In this document: positions 11,971-22,130 of the stretch, piece by piece | Numbering within the stretch: the stretch's first letter is position 1 | How the letters are laid out: every line of letters begins with the position of its first letter | Assembly (NCBI GenBank): GCA_000969725.1 | Contig: JXSR01S048180.1 | Length of the DNA: 38,424 nucleotides | DNA from: Ophiothrix spiculata | Lineage: Eukaryota; Echinodermata; Ophiuroidea; Amphilepidida; Ophiotrichidae | Reading direction: 5' to 3' (one strand) | Translations under genes and position numbers: made by a program | Notes under the pieces: generated by a model | Databases searched by the model: none | The model's input: only the letters and a program-made list of their open reading frames with translations | Told to the model about the DNA's origin: nothing

Positions 11971-12280
11971 AAGCTGGTTTCAGACTTGCCTGTCGTGTGG
12001 TCGTACGACCAGCGTCAACAATTTAAAGTGCGCAAACTCAACCTTGTCGCATCTCAAATATATTGCTTGGCATACGACAAGCCGATATATCAATTACTCT
12101 GTTGAGATGGTCGCAACGACACATTATTTTGAGTTGGAATAAATTTAACTTTTCTTGCGACAGACCATTGCGGAAATATGCAAATGTGTCATGCTACAAT
12201 ACGACAACTATAAATTGCAAATGTTTGGTCCTCTGCCGTAATGTCATGTGCTGCAACGACAGCTAGTCTGAAACCAACTT
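11971..12280. mobile_element. 310-bp TA-flanked MITE
   Basis: TIR AAGCTGGTTTCAGACT against AGTCTGAAACCAACTT, with TA on both sides and inner GTCGT/ACGAC blocks. Confidence 0.87.
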
Positions 12281-12295
12281 TAGGTTCAAGTTTAT

Positions 12296-12965
12296 GAGGA
12301 CTCAGTTTCTCTACCTCTCTCTCCCAGGACCTCTTTCCCAAACTATCCAATGTTGTGAAGAACACATGCACACACAAGTTCTTAAAGATATATGTCTCTT
12401 CACAATATTACACAGGGGAGCGAGAGTTTATCTCTCTCGCTGTCCCAGGACCTCCCTCTCCACTATCCAATGTTGAGAAAAACACATGCACACACCACAT
12501 TTTTAAAGATATATCTCTTCACAATATTGCACAGAGCTGGGAGCGGGACTGAGTTTATCTCCCTCACTGTCCCAGGACCTCCCTCCCCACTATCCAATGT
12601 AGTGAAGAACACATGCACACACCACATTTTCAAACATATATCTCTTTACAACATTACGAAGAGGAGTGGGACTGAGTTTATCTCCCTCGCTGTCCCAGGA
12701 CCTCCCTCTCCACTATCCAATGTTGAGAAAAACACATGCACACAAAGTTTTTAAAGATATATATCTCTTCACAATGTTGCACAGAGCTGGGAGCGGGACT
12801 GAGTTTATCTCCCTCGCTGTCCCAGGACCTCCTTCCCACACCATTCAATGTTGTGAAGAACACATGCACACCAATTTTTTAAAGATATATCTCTTCACAA
12901 TATTACACTGGGGAGCGGGACTGAGTTTATCTCCCTTGCTGTCCCAGGACCTCCTTCCCCACCAT
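12296..12965. repeat. minisatellite of about 123 bp, six units, intron e15-e16
   Basis: CCCAGGACCTCC recurs near 12325, 12446, 12570, 12695, 12820 and 12944. Each unit also has ACACATGCACAC and AAAGATATATCTC. It does not match any exon in the window, unlike the other arrays here. Open frames through it are low-complexity artefacts. Confidence 0.92.
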
Positions 12966-13103
12966 TCAAATTGGTGTGCAGCTTATATGCTGTGGATTCA
13001 ATTTTTTTTACCCCTGGTGTGCGGCTAGTATTCTGGAAATTACGGTATTATTATTGTGTTTGGACAAACACTACCTTAAACCAACCATCCAAGATTGGTG
13101 TTA

Positions 13104-13318
13104 GGGGCGCACCATTACTTTTTCGGGGGGCTTGGGTTCGGGGTTGAAATTTTTTGTTCGCGCCCCATTCGGGACCAAATTTTTTTCCTGGAAATTATTG
13201 TTTTTCTGCCTATTCCATGTTCAGGGGGGAATTTTTTTTCCTGCTTGTGGAGCTGTGGAGGAGGAATTTTTTTTCAAAAAACTTCCTGCTCCCCCCTGGA
13301 AATCTAATGGTGCGCCCC
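13104..13318. mobile_element. Harbinger-like MITE with TTA target
   Basis: Ends GGGGCGCACCATTA and inverted TAATGGTGCGCCCC, flanked by TTA on both sides (13101-13103 and 13319-13321). Poly-T/G-rich interior. It abuts the e15 donor, about 11 bp away. Confidence 0.82.
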
Positions 13319-13331
13319 TTACTTAACTTAC

Positions 13332-13502
13332 GTTGACAGTGCCCATGTCTTCAGTGAATATACGTCTCATCATAGAATTGATTTCTCCCTGAGATAATTT
13401 GTCCGTAATTTTGCTGATCTTTCTGAATACTTTGTTTTCCAATAGCAGTCGACGCAGACGCCAGTAGAAAAACTTACGTGAAGTGCGCCACTCGAGTACA
13501 TC
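13332..13502 (-). CDS. ACACA: ACC exon e15
   Basis: 57 codons, phase 0 at both ends: [20 protein letters not shown] then [20 protein letters not shown] and EDMGTVN, matching [22 protein letters not shown] and [22 protein letters not shown]. The acceptor is ATCACAG; the donor is AAC|GTAAGT. No local exon copies were recognised. Confidence 0.96.
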
Positions 13503-13614
13503 CTGTGATTGGCAAGAAAAAAAGTGCAAATGTCAAGAAGATGGGATTGAAAGAACAAAAGTAAGGTTAAGGTATATGAAAGTGTGTCACTCTACAAGAT
13601 TAGTTTTGAAAAAG

Positions 13615-13740
13615 TATACTTTAGGTCCCATCAAAAACAATACCCTAACCCTAACCCTAAATTAAACCTAACCCTAACACTAACCTTAAACCCTAACCCT
13701 AAAATTCCGGATGGGACCAAAAGTACACATGGTCCTCATT
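13615..13740. repeat. interstitial telomere-like (CCCTAA)n tract
   Basis: About ten degenerate CCCTAA units at 13640-13703, bounded by TTTAGGTCCCATC and inverted GATGGGACCAAA. The unit is the animal telomere motif, but the tract is short, degenerate and inside an intron. Confidence 0.85.
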
Positions 13741-13959
13741 TTATTATTTTTCCCACATGTCTTTATAATAATATTTGTCCTGAAGAAGTCAGAGCTACTC
13801 CTGACGAAAGCTTGACAGTTCAAAACTTGTCCGGCGGCGAACCCGTTAAAATCTACCAATTGTCATGAATTCCCGTCGTAAAAGCCTTTCTCAAAATTAA
13901 AAAAAAAATTGTAGTTTATCTTAACTCGACCTTTTATGACCCTTGACCATTATGATATA

Positions 13960-13972
13960 TGACCTTTGACCT
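13960..13972. promoter_or_regulatory. perfect DR1 motif
   Basis: TGACCTTTGACCT, i.e. two AGGTCA half-sites with one base between on the minus strand. DR1 is the arrangement bound by HNF4 and RXR:PPAR-type receptors in animals. Function here is only inferred. Confidence 0.35.
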
Positions 13973-14055
13973 TTACAATAAATGAGGGTCAAATTCAGAC
14001 TGATCCATTTCACTCGGCAACGTCTCGTAAAAAATAGAAAAGTCCCCCCTCCCTC

Positions 14056-14157
14056 CAACATGATGCTTGATATAACATTCACTTATAACTTGTTTCTCCT
14101 GTATATGATCTGCCCTATCATGAAGGTCAGCAAAATGGTCTACAATGGCCCTCCCCC
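14056..14157 (-). repeat. partial copy of exon e14 with dead donor
   Basis: Repeats the exon part around DRAGRMQEK (shared CCTATCATGAAGGTCAGC on the plus strand) at an offset of about 121 bp. The donor position reads GAATGT in place of GTAAGT. Confidence 0.9.
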
Positions 14158-14203
14158 TCCCTACCGGTGCATAGATTTAACATTGCCACTTGATATAACT
14201 TAC

Positions 14204-14325
14204 ACTGATGACTTGTTTTTCCTGCATACGGCCTGCCCTATCATGAAGGTCAGCAAAATGGACGGCCACAGTATGGTAAATCGGAAACAACTTTTCTTCC
14301 CGGTCTTTGAGCTGCTTTTCAAGTT
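14204..14325 (-). CDS. ACACA: ACC exon e14
   Basis: 122 nt, entering with two bases of a Lys codon, then [40 protein letters not shown], phase 0 out. It matches [20 protein letters not shown] and FADLHDTPGRMQEKGVIS. The acceptor is TTTTTAG; the donor is AGT|GTAAGT. One partial copy, with its donor destroyed, follows at about 14056-14157. Confidence 0.96.
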
Positions 14326-14654
14326 CTAAAAAGAAATGAAATGGTTCATTTAACGAAATAGTTTCCTGACTGAATATGTCATTTATCCAGAAATTACATA
14401 TAAAAAGATCCTGATCAAGCAGTATCGACTGTATTTACAAACACCCGAAACCCTCGCTGTACTTTGATTAACACTAAATAGGCAGACCTCTTCACATCAT
14501 GAATTATATACATCAGGTGCTTGCGTAGCTGAATACAGCAGAAGCAGCATGCGGCTTAAGTGTAACTTGCACATCAGTATCTGACTTGTGTGTGGGATTA
14601 CCATAATTTGTAGATGAAGAAAAACATATTTAGTGAAAATCCAAGTATACACAC

Positions 14655-15620
14655 CCTCACTAGCTTTATGCCTCTGTCTTCTTTGTGCAAGTTGCCTTTG
14701 TTCATTTTCTCAATTTAAATGATCAATTGGTCTGACAAACACTACTTATTGATATTCAAATACACATCCTCATCCCTATGGTACACACCCCAATTTACTA
14801 GCTTTCTCTTCTTAAAGTTACCTTTGTTCATTTTCTAAATGATAGATGTACATTTAATACATCTGATCAACACCAACACTACCTGCATGGTCTTTCATAC
14901 CTACACACTCAGCTAATACTTGTACGCACCGTTGGGGTATGTGGATGTTGCTAATTATGTACCTTGTACACTCCCCTAATACTTGTAAACACCATTAACC
15001 GGTGTGTGTGTGTGGGTGGTATGTGGATGTTGCTAATTATGTACCTACACACTCCCCTAATACTTGTAAACACCATTAACCGGTGTGTGTGTGTGTGTGG
15101 GTGTGTGGGGGGATGTGGACATTGCTAATTATGTAAACTTGATTTTTTACAATCGAATGGGGACCTATTGATAAAACAACATACTACAGTAAACTTCCCA
15201 ATTTATGCAACAGCAGACTGGTCTGTATGTCAACTGGGGACTATTAAGGAACCAATATAGTGTCTGGGTGGATTCTATTGACCCAGCCTGGTGGTGTTCA
15301 TAAATGCTCCTACCCCTCCACACCTTAGGTACACCTCCCAACTTACTAGCTTTCTCTTCTTTGTTAAGGTTGCCTTTGTTCATCTTCTCAACGATGGATT
15401 TACATTCCGGATCAATACGTCTCATCAACACCACCTGGTCTTTCACACACACACACCCACCCCACACACACCTCCTACACCCAAATGCCCATCCACCCCT
15501 CCATATCCATACTTACTAGCTTTCTCTTCTTTGTTTAGGTTGCCTTTGTTCATCTTCTCAACGATGGATTTACATTCCGGACCAATATGTCTTATCAACA
15601 CCACCTGGTCTTTCACACAC
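14655..15620 (-). repeat. four further copies of exon e13 3' part and donor, decaying with distance
   Basis: Good copies lie at about 15520-15620 and 15340-15445, with donors GTAAGT; decayed copies at about 14800-14905 (donor GTAAAT) and 14655-14755 (donor GTGAGG). CA-rich microsatellite tracts separate the good copies. Divergence clearly increases away from the exon. Confidence 0.92.
14906..15140. repeat. three-copy tandem repeat with GT-rich tracts
   Basis: Three units of about 70-90 bp sharing TAATACTTGTA and ATGTTGCTAATTATGTA, with variable GT/GGTGT tracts. It lies between the decayed and the good e13 copies. Confidence 0.85.
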
Positions 15621-15701
15621 ACACCCACCCCCCCATGCACCCACCCCACACACACCTCTTACACCCCCAATCCCCATCCACCCCTCCATATCCCTACTTA
15701 C

Positions 15702-15847
15702 TAGCTTTCTCTTCTTTGTTGAGGTTGCCTTTGTTCATCTTCTCAACGATGGATTTACATTCGGAATCAATTCGCCTCATCAACACCACCTGATCTTTCT
15801 TGCGGAATTTGATCTCGACAGTTCCTTCTGCTTCAAGAATACCACCT
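15702..15847 (-). CDS. ACACA: ACC exon e13
   Basis: 146 nt: completes an Arg codon, then [30 protein letters not shown], and a charged [13 protein letters not shown] tail, leaving in phase 1. It matches [29 protein letters not shown] of the CT C-subdomain. The donor is CTA|GTAAGT. Two good and two decayed copies follow downstream. Confidence 0.96.
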
Positions 15848-16009
15848 CTGAAAATTTCAAGACATTGATGATAATAAATAACACAAAGTTGTGTATTTTG
15901 GTAGATCAACTACAAATCATGCACCATCTTAATATATCTCAAGTGTAAAAAGCTCCTCATGCCCATGACATATTACAAGATACAGCTGGTGTCTTGTTTA
16001 GACACTACT

Positions 16010-16095
16010 AGTACTAGGATGCTAACCAAATGATAGCAATATAACTATTTTTTTTGACTTAGCATCCTCATTAGCGTTTAGCTAAACGCTAGTTT
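16010..16095. repeat. hairpin and 20-bp perfect palindrome
   Basis: TAGCGTTTAGCTAAACGCTA at 16072-16091 is its own reverse complement. Just before it, AGGATGCTAA and TTAGCATCCT form another inverted pair. Confidence 0.85.
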
Positions 16096-16179
16096 CGTCT
16101 TTCGCCATGGCATCAGTGGGTGAAAAAAAGCATATATTGGTCCGTTACCTTGAACCACTTCAAAACTCCCAATTTGGTG

Positions 16180-16816
16180 CAAAATAGCACCCACCTGCTT
16201 ACAGTTATACATATTGTGGGTTGGTAGTTGGGTCTATATATTATCCCATGTGTTCTTCAAACTTCCCATTGGGTGTAAAATAGCACCTACCTGCTTTCTC
16301 TATCAGCATACAACTCCATATATTGTGGGTTGATAGTTGGGTCTATGAAAACCCAAGAGCCGCCTCTGAGCTCCCTATTGGTTGTAAAAGAGCACCTACC
16401 TGCTTTTTCTATCAGCATACAACTCCATATATTATGGTCTAGAGTTGGATCTATTACCACCCAAGAGCCCACTTTAAACTCCCCATTGGGTGTAAAATAG
16501 CACCTACCTGCTTTCTCTATCAGCATACAGCTCCATATATTGTGGGTTGATAGTTGGGTCTATGACAACTCATGAGCCGCCTCTGAGCTCCCCATTGGGT
16601 GTAAAATAGCACCTACCTGCTTTCTCTATCAGCATACAACTCCATATATTGTGGTCGATAGTTGGATCTATTACCACCCAAGAGCCCACTTTAAACTCCC
16701 CATTGGGTGTAAAATAGCACCTACCTGCTTTCTCTATCTGCATAGAGCTCCATATATTGTGGGTTGATAGTGGGATCAATGACAACCCAAGAGCCGCCTC
16801 TCAGTTCCCCGTTGGG
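16180..16816 (-). repeat. 108-bp minisatellite of exon e12 3' end and donor (6 units)
   Basis: The last 92 or so nt of e12 plus about 15 intron bases recur with donor boundaries near 16193, 16290, 16399, 16507, 16618 and 16724 (the exon). The donor GTAGGT is kept in five units; the most distal unit reads GTGGGT and is the most decayed. In each unit the intron start is fused to the exon at the CACCCAA that encodes part of PPN. Confidence 0.96.
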
Positions 16817-16902
16817 TGGAATGTACACCATGACTGGCTGTTTGTATTCACATAAGGCGTCTACTATATAGGATCCGTACTTGAGAACTTGCTCATACAT
16901 AT
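16725..16902 (-). CDS. ACACA: ACC exon e12
   Basis: 178 nt, entering with two bases of an Asp codon and leaving after two bases of an Arg codon. The peptide [48 protein letters not shown] matches DMYDQVLKFGAYIVDGL and [28 protein letters not shown]. The donor is CAG|GTAGGT. Five further partial copies follow at about 108-bp spacing. Confidence 0.97.
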
Positions 16903-16989
16903 CTATAGAGAAGAAATATGATGGTAAAATTATCGGTAAGTGACAAAATCTAGTCAAAATCATGCATGATTTATTGAATCGAAACAGAT

Positions 16990-17640
16990 GTGGTTGAGGA
17001 ATCTCTTACAAATTTATTAGTTAATGAAAGGTTTTTAAGAGGATTATCTGTGAGCATATTTTCCAATCATTGTCACATATACAATATTTTGGTCATTCTG
17101 GTAGATTTTAACTTAGAGAAAACCTCAAAGGATACAATTCACCTTATTCTTATATTGATATTTTCTTGTATAAATGGTCACACATGAAATCAAGTCACTT
17201 TCCAATTAATAGTCATTTTGCTATACGTTTGTGGTGACTAAGCATTGCAAATAGAGGCTCAAAGGAGAACTGGCACCAAAAAAGGATATGCTTTGTGAAT
17301 TCAATTGTGGTCCAAAGTTGAATCTTGGGAATTGAAATTTGACAAACTTGAGGCTCTTTAATGCACATTTGGTATATATAAATGATGGTTTTTAGTTCAA
17401 AGGGTATTTGAAAAGGGTTTCTGAAATATGGTGAAATGGGAGCCTTACAGGAAATTTCAAAAAGATGATCTCAAAGGTGGCTGGTACATCCATGTATCAC
17501 TTTTTCAAGGTGAGTCCCCAACCCTGATGGTTCTTTTTACTTTCCAAACTTAAAAATACCACTTCTGCTGGTTTCAACTTTCCTCAAATACCTACACAAT
17601 AATTTTGTATGATATCACATGCTAACACAGAAAAATAAAT
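16990..17640. other. intron, nothing recognised
   Basis: Intron between e11 and e12 upstream of e12; no tandem repeat or element with clear ends was found. Confidence 0.5.
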
Positions 17641-17853
17641 GTCTTTCGAACCACAACATACCCATGCTAACATTTTCAGGTGTTTGAGGGTTCAATTCCC
17701 TATTATTTGGTCTACCATTCCATCATCTGTCAGAAATGAGCTCATTACACATAACCTCAGTACCTTTAAATGTAGTCTCAAAGCATACTTCACAGGAAAT
17801 AATATGAATAAAATCTCACAACTTGACCGTATATGAACTTTGCCCTTGGTATG

Positions 17854-18294
17854 TGACCTTTGACCTCATCCACAAACAGACCAGTTTCGTATGTCCCATA
17901 ATGCATCTTGAAAGTACCGTAAACGCTCAGTTCACCATTATTATTACCTTCTGCTCAAGATGCATTATGGGACATACGAAACTGGTCTATTAAGGTTGCC
18001 ATATTTTATCCAAAAACCAAGTTATCTTTCAATCAGATATCGACCTTTCAATTGGGTCTAATTTGTTATTTTCGCATCTCACAACCTTTATTATCTTATG
18101 ACCTTTGTATGTGACCTTTGACCTCATCAACATACAAGGGTTACCATGTTGCACCTACCACCCACATTTGGTCACAAGCTATTATAGTATGCAGACGTTT
18201 TAGGCAAATGCTGATTAGTTTGTCATTTTCAACTGATCTTACAACTGATATGACCTTGTATGACCTTTGACCTTTGGTAAGTGACCTTTGACCT
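17854..18294. promoter_or_regulatory. cluster of four perfect DR1 motifs
   Basis: TGACCTTTGACCT at 17854-17866, 18112-18124, 18261-18273 and 18282-18294, often followed by CATCAAC or CATCCAC. The shared flank shows they belong to a degenerate repeat; whether they bind nuclear receptors is untested. Confidence 0.4.
17878..17988. mobile_element. 111-bp hairpin with perfect 34-bp inverted arms
   Basis: AGACCAGTTTCGTATGTCCC and the next 14 bases are matched exactly by the inverse at 17955-17988. The loop is about 43 bp. A perfect stem suggests a recent insertion or conserved structure. Confidence 0.88.
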
Positions 18295-18352
18295 CATCAA
18301 CAAATGACAGTTGCCATGACCTAAATTTGCAGAAGTTACATGAACATTTTAA

Positions 18353-18711
18353 AGGGGCAATTCATGATCCACTTTCCACCCTCAAGGTCACCTCTATCAA
18401 AACTTATTTTTTTAGCTTATAAGAATCATCAACTGGTATATGTTACGACCCCCAAACCATTCTTTCATATGTGCTTGCATTTTTGAGAAAAGTGAGAAAA
18501 TGTGTCATTTTCTAATTATTATCGGGGAACATAGTAATTACAACACAGTAGCCTATGGGGATTTTCAAGATGCTGAAAAGCTTTTAACTTGAAAACGAAT
18601 GGTTGGAATCAAGTGTTATTTTCAGTATATATTTATGATGTACTCTTCTTCTTATTTAGCTAGAAAACAGGCAAGGTTTTTTTTGTCACATCAAAATCAT
18701 GAATTGCACCT
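18353..18711. mobile_element. TTAA-type MITE, same family as 5456-5735
   Basis: Ends AGGGGCAATTCATGAT and ATCATGAATTGCACCT; left TTAA intact, right CTAA. Longer than the other copy by a segment around CGGGGAACATAGTAATTAC. Confidence 0.87.
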
Positions 18712-18908
18712 AAGCCTTTTCACAACAACAACTACAACAGTCAACAAAGGACAATGTTGTACTCCACAAGTATATGACAGAACCCCTTCCAGTTTTCCAA
18801 ACCTGGGGGATACAAATGGAGTAATTTCTGTGTCACAGTATGTTTACAAGGGGGTCATCAGATATGGGAGGGGCAGGCACATGACTCCTATATTTGGGTC
18901 TTTCATAC

Positions 18909-19044
18909 CTTTCATTCCCCCTGAGAAGCCTCGCCAGTTGGCAAACACAATAAGAGGTAGCTGTTCTCTGTTAAAGTCTTCAATAGCTTGTGCTGTCTTG
19001 AATGCCGAGTCTGGGAACCATACCATACCAGCCTGTGCTAGAGA
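18909..19044 (-). CDS. ACACA: ACC exon e11
   Basis: 136 nt, phase 0 in, phase 1 out: [20 protein letters not shown], then [20 protein letters not shown] and [13 protein letters not shown] is a CT C-subdomain signature shaping the active site. I chose the TTTAG acceptor two codons before LAQAG because only that keeps the phase with e10. The donor is AAAG|GTATGA. Unlike the other exons, its partial copy lies on the upstream side. Confidence 0.97.
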
Positions 19045-19065
19045 CTAAATACAAACATACAAATA

Positions 19066-19130
19066 AACACAATGAGAGGTAACTGTTCTCTGGTGAAGTC
19101 TTCAAAAGATTATGCCATACCAGGCTGTGC
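19066..19130 (-). repeat. partial copy of exon e11 on the upstream side
   Basis: The stretch matches the exon interior around NREQLPL and the LAQAGM region, with the intervening 35 nt or so deleted. It lies 5' of the functional exon, the opposite side to every other exon copy here, and has no good acceptor. Confidence 0.8.
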
Positions 19131-19430
19131 GTACATTTTCACTAGAGGCATATACAGCATGTGCATTTTGTTTCACACACAAACCGTGTCTGCGTTTAGT
19201 AGCATGTATTGTGACTTGCTCTGATCAAAGTACGCCAATTTTCCCGCTAATCCGTTGCGAAGACACTCGAAGTGTGACACGTGGAGCCGTAAATGACAGA
19301 AGTACAATAACTCGCCCTCCATGAGCGACAATCCAAGATGGCTGCCTTTTCATAGGATTTACACGACGGTGAAATCAAAATAGCAGCGAGTACCGGTTCC
19401 CCTTTTTAAATTCCTTGATCTGACCGCAAC
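19112..19430. mobile_element. second copy of the 3338-3751 family, inverted
   Basis: Contains CGTTGCGAAGACACTCGAAG and CTCCATGAGCGACAATCCAAG, the reverse of the first copy's blocks. Directly adjacent to the upstream exon e11 copy. Confidence 0.82.
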
Positions 19431-19454
19431 ATCACATGCTGATATACTTCTTAA

Positions 19455-19980
19455 AGGGACTGGCATTGATTCTTTGCACTACTTTTTTACCTACATATTT
19501 TTTACTTGAATCGATAGGACATGTTATAGTAATATATCCTACAAGCAGTTTTCCATGATTTTGAGGAATATTGGAGAAAATTGCAATTATTTACCTATAA
19601 TTTTTTCGCTGGCAAAAAACAGTTGTGTAAAAGCAGTGTTTCTAGTTTGAAAACTTTAAAAAATCTTGTTTCTACACCTGTGATGTCCAAACAAATTATT
19701 TTTGATATTGTTTCTCTTTTAATATGTGTAAAATTATCTCCAGGAGCTTTGTTTGATCTTTTATCTGGTAAATCCATCTGAGGTACAAACTTAGGATTTA
19801 GGAAACATAGGATTGTCACACCACCATCAATAAAATGATATATTGCAAATTAATTTTCTCTCAATTTGAACCATTTGTGTGTAAATTTTCACACTTTTTG
19901 GGGGTTTCACTATACTTTTAAGCTTTATTTAGAGCATTTCCATCAGTTTTTAATTCTAGTTGGAATCTAGGCTAGTCCCT
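19455..19980. mobile_element. 526-bp TTAA-flanked MITE, third family
   Basis: TTAA at 19451-19454 and 19981-19984; TIR AGGGACTGGC against GCTAGTCCCT. AT-rich interior without a convincing ORF. Confidence 0.85.
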
Positions 19981-20131
19981 TTAACTCTGCTATTATGGAC
20001 ACCATTTGAAGATTTGAAGATGTAGATGACAAGGTGTTCCATAATATGACATATGGCAGCATGCTAATGCAACTTTCTTAGTTCACTTGGCAAACACCTT
20101 CTCCTTCACAGCTATTTAGTTTCATACTCAC

Positions 20132-20228
20132 CTTGGCCTCAGAATCTGGGTTGCCAGGGTCAGCTGGGATGTCTAAATGGACTATCCTTGTTTCCACGGC
20201 AACCACACCAACTGGAATACCACCAAGT
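20132..20228 (-). CDS. ACACA: ACC exon e10
   Basis: 97 nt: one base completing a Lys codon, then 32 codons, [14 protein letters not shown] followed by [17 protein letters not shown]. This is the conserved [14 protein letters not shown] block of the CT C-subdomain. The acceptor is TTTTCAG; the donor is AAG|GTGAGT. No exon copies were seen. Confidence 0.97.
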
Positions 20229-20229
20229 C

Positions 20230-21320
20230 TGAAAAGAATACCAAACACATCAGCAAGACAAACATTTATTATTAAGATTCAGAAATATCTGCAACACAAA
20301 ATATAAGGCCCTAGGTAAAATCTCAGTGGGGCAGCTCTATACTTCGATCACCACTAAATAGTCAGGAATTAACGGGTTTTCTTCATCTGTCGGGAATCAA
20401 TGGGTTTTCTTCATCCAAGGTAATCCCACTCAAACGTGTCATTGCGCGAGTCACACGTGAGGGGTGCGGGGGTGTGTGGGTATTAAGTACAAAAGGGGTT
20501 ATGGGGACATACCAAATTCGGGTGGCAAAATCAGGCTCTCTGGTATTTCAATAGCACCATTTTTAATTGCCCCCTTTATCTTGCCAAATGGTGCAAATTT
20601 TGACATTTCTTCTCAAAACTTAAGATAATATTGCCAAAAGAGTGCCAATTTGGGCAGAAAAAATGTGGTTATTGATTAAATTTGACTCAAAATTTGGGAG
20701 ATTTGGTATATGGATGAATCCCTTTTTCTTGAAAACTGGTATTTGGATTGGTGGCTTTTCAATTTTCCCTATCCAAACCAAATTTGAGTACCCCCACCCC
20801 GGCTTCTCCTGTTTGTGCTGTGTTCAGCTGTGCACACACTTCTCTGTATCAATTCAAAAAGTGCAGATCAAAGTATAGATAGCACCCTGATTTGCCACTC
20901 ATATCCAACACAAACATCTAACATTTGAATAATTTTAATTTTCTCAATATCCACATGCACATCGCACAGAACACTTGATTTACTCACATCACACACATTT
21001 ACACCCACCCCCCCATTCACCACTACACTTAACAGGGCAATATTACACAAAGATAAATACATGATCCACAATTAAACTTCAATTTGCTGCAAAATCAAAA
21101 AATAAATTTGTTGTTTAATAAGTCCATGAAATAGAGGATTGGATTGAGCAAACTTTCTGCTCTGTGTATGTTTGATATAGTAGGCACTGTCTTTAGTTAT
21201 GAAAGACTACAATCAATATTGATAAATTTGAAAGAATCATTCCAGTAAAAGAAAGTAGTTTGCACCACACATTATGAAATTAATAATTTTGAATATACTA
21301 AGATCTTAAGGAATTATAAA
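20230..21320. other. intron e9-e10, mostly unremarkable
   Basis: A two-copy 28-bp tandem repeat (GGGTTTTCTTCATC) lies at 20353-20408. The rest shows no recognised element. Confidence 0.5.
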
Positions 21321-21321
21321 G

Positions 21322-21378
21322 GCTTAAGATCTCCATAAATGAATCCATACCAAAGAAACTACTTTGCCATTTATATGA
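21322..21378 (-). repeat. decayed partial copy of exon e9
   Basis: Minus-strand sequence resembles the exon part encoding [15 protein letters not shown] with about a quarter of positions changed, placed about 30-90 nt downstream of the e9 donor. No usable splice sites. Confidence 0.7.
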
Positions 21379-21407
21379 GAGTGAGCCCACCCCAGAGTTT
21401 TCCTTAC

Positions 21408-21625
21408 TTTGCGCGTCCAGTGACTACAGTCTGTGCCCATCCTGCCAGGATCTCCATGAACGAGTCCTTGTCAAAGAATCCGCTCTGCCACTTGTTGATG
21501 TTATCCGGATCCGGGCGTCCTGCCAGCATGTCTCTAGGATCATACGGTGTCTTGGTAGGCCAGAATTCAATCTCTCTGTCCACTGGGTCCACACTTGGAA
21601 TGATAGGAACATCTGCATTTTGACT
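21408..21625 (-). CDS. ACACA: ACC exon e9
   Basis: 218 nt, phase 0 in, phase 2 out. The peptide includes [41 protein letters not shown] and [11 protein letters not shown], matching [24 protein letters not shown] and WAQTVVVGRARLGG. It links the N- and C-subdomains of the CT. The donor is AA|GTAAGG. A decayed single copy of the [12 protein letters not shown] part lies a few tens of bases downstream. Confidence 0.97.
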
Positions 21626-22130
21626 CTGAAACATATATCAACAGCATGTTTGGATTAAATGCAAAACTAGATCTCAAGAATCTCTTGCACAAAAGAGTGG
21701 AAAAAACCCAGAAACTCCACATCAGGAAATGAGGGAAGGTGCTTGGCTCAGAAAATGTTATGCTTTACCTGTAATTCAGCTATCAACAACTCACTGTATC
21801 TCTTTACAGGAGCGTACCGTTGTTGATTCGTGATGAATCCACAGTTGATATTCAAATTAGTGTGTCACGCATGGCACGGCATTAACGTAAGTGTGTTTAC
21901 CAGTACACAAAAGTCAGCGCACTGCTCATCGCGCGTCAGGCACTTAAGTACGTGTAAAAGCCCGGTGCTTGGGAGAAATTGATAATGTCAAAGCAGCAAA
22001 CATTCACAAACTAGAACTTGGTTTCAGATATGCTAAATATTTTTATGAAGATGAGTAAGCCTATCTGTTAAATTGAAAACATTTAGAATTGAATTCATAT
22101 GTTTCCAGGAAGATTTTTGTTGTAGAAAAG

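Noticed and set aside
12294-13028. Overlapping 60-120 codon ORFs in the 123-bp satellite
   Set aside because: Repeated peptides come from the tandem DNA repeat and appear in several frames; no exon similarity.
13640-13703. Chromosome end
   Set aside because: The telomere-like tract is short, degenerate and flanked on both sides by the same gene's exons.
13584-13868. 94-codon ORF ending near PDESLTVQNL as a retroelement tail
   Set aside because: It begins in the telomere-like tract and only a short end is suggestive; there are no reverse-transcriptase motifs.
15291-15704. 137-codon plus-strand ORF
   Set aside because: It is antisense to e13 copies and CA-repeat tracts; the proline/threonine-rich product is low complexity.
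18599-19048. 149-codon plus-strand ORF
   Set aside because: It runs through a MITE and antisense through exon e11; no recognisable protein.
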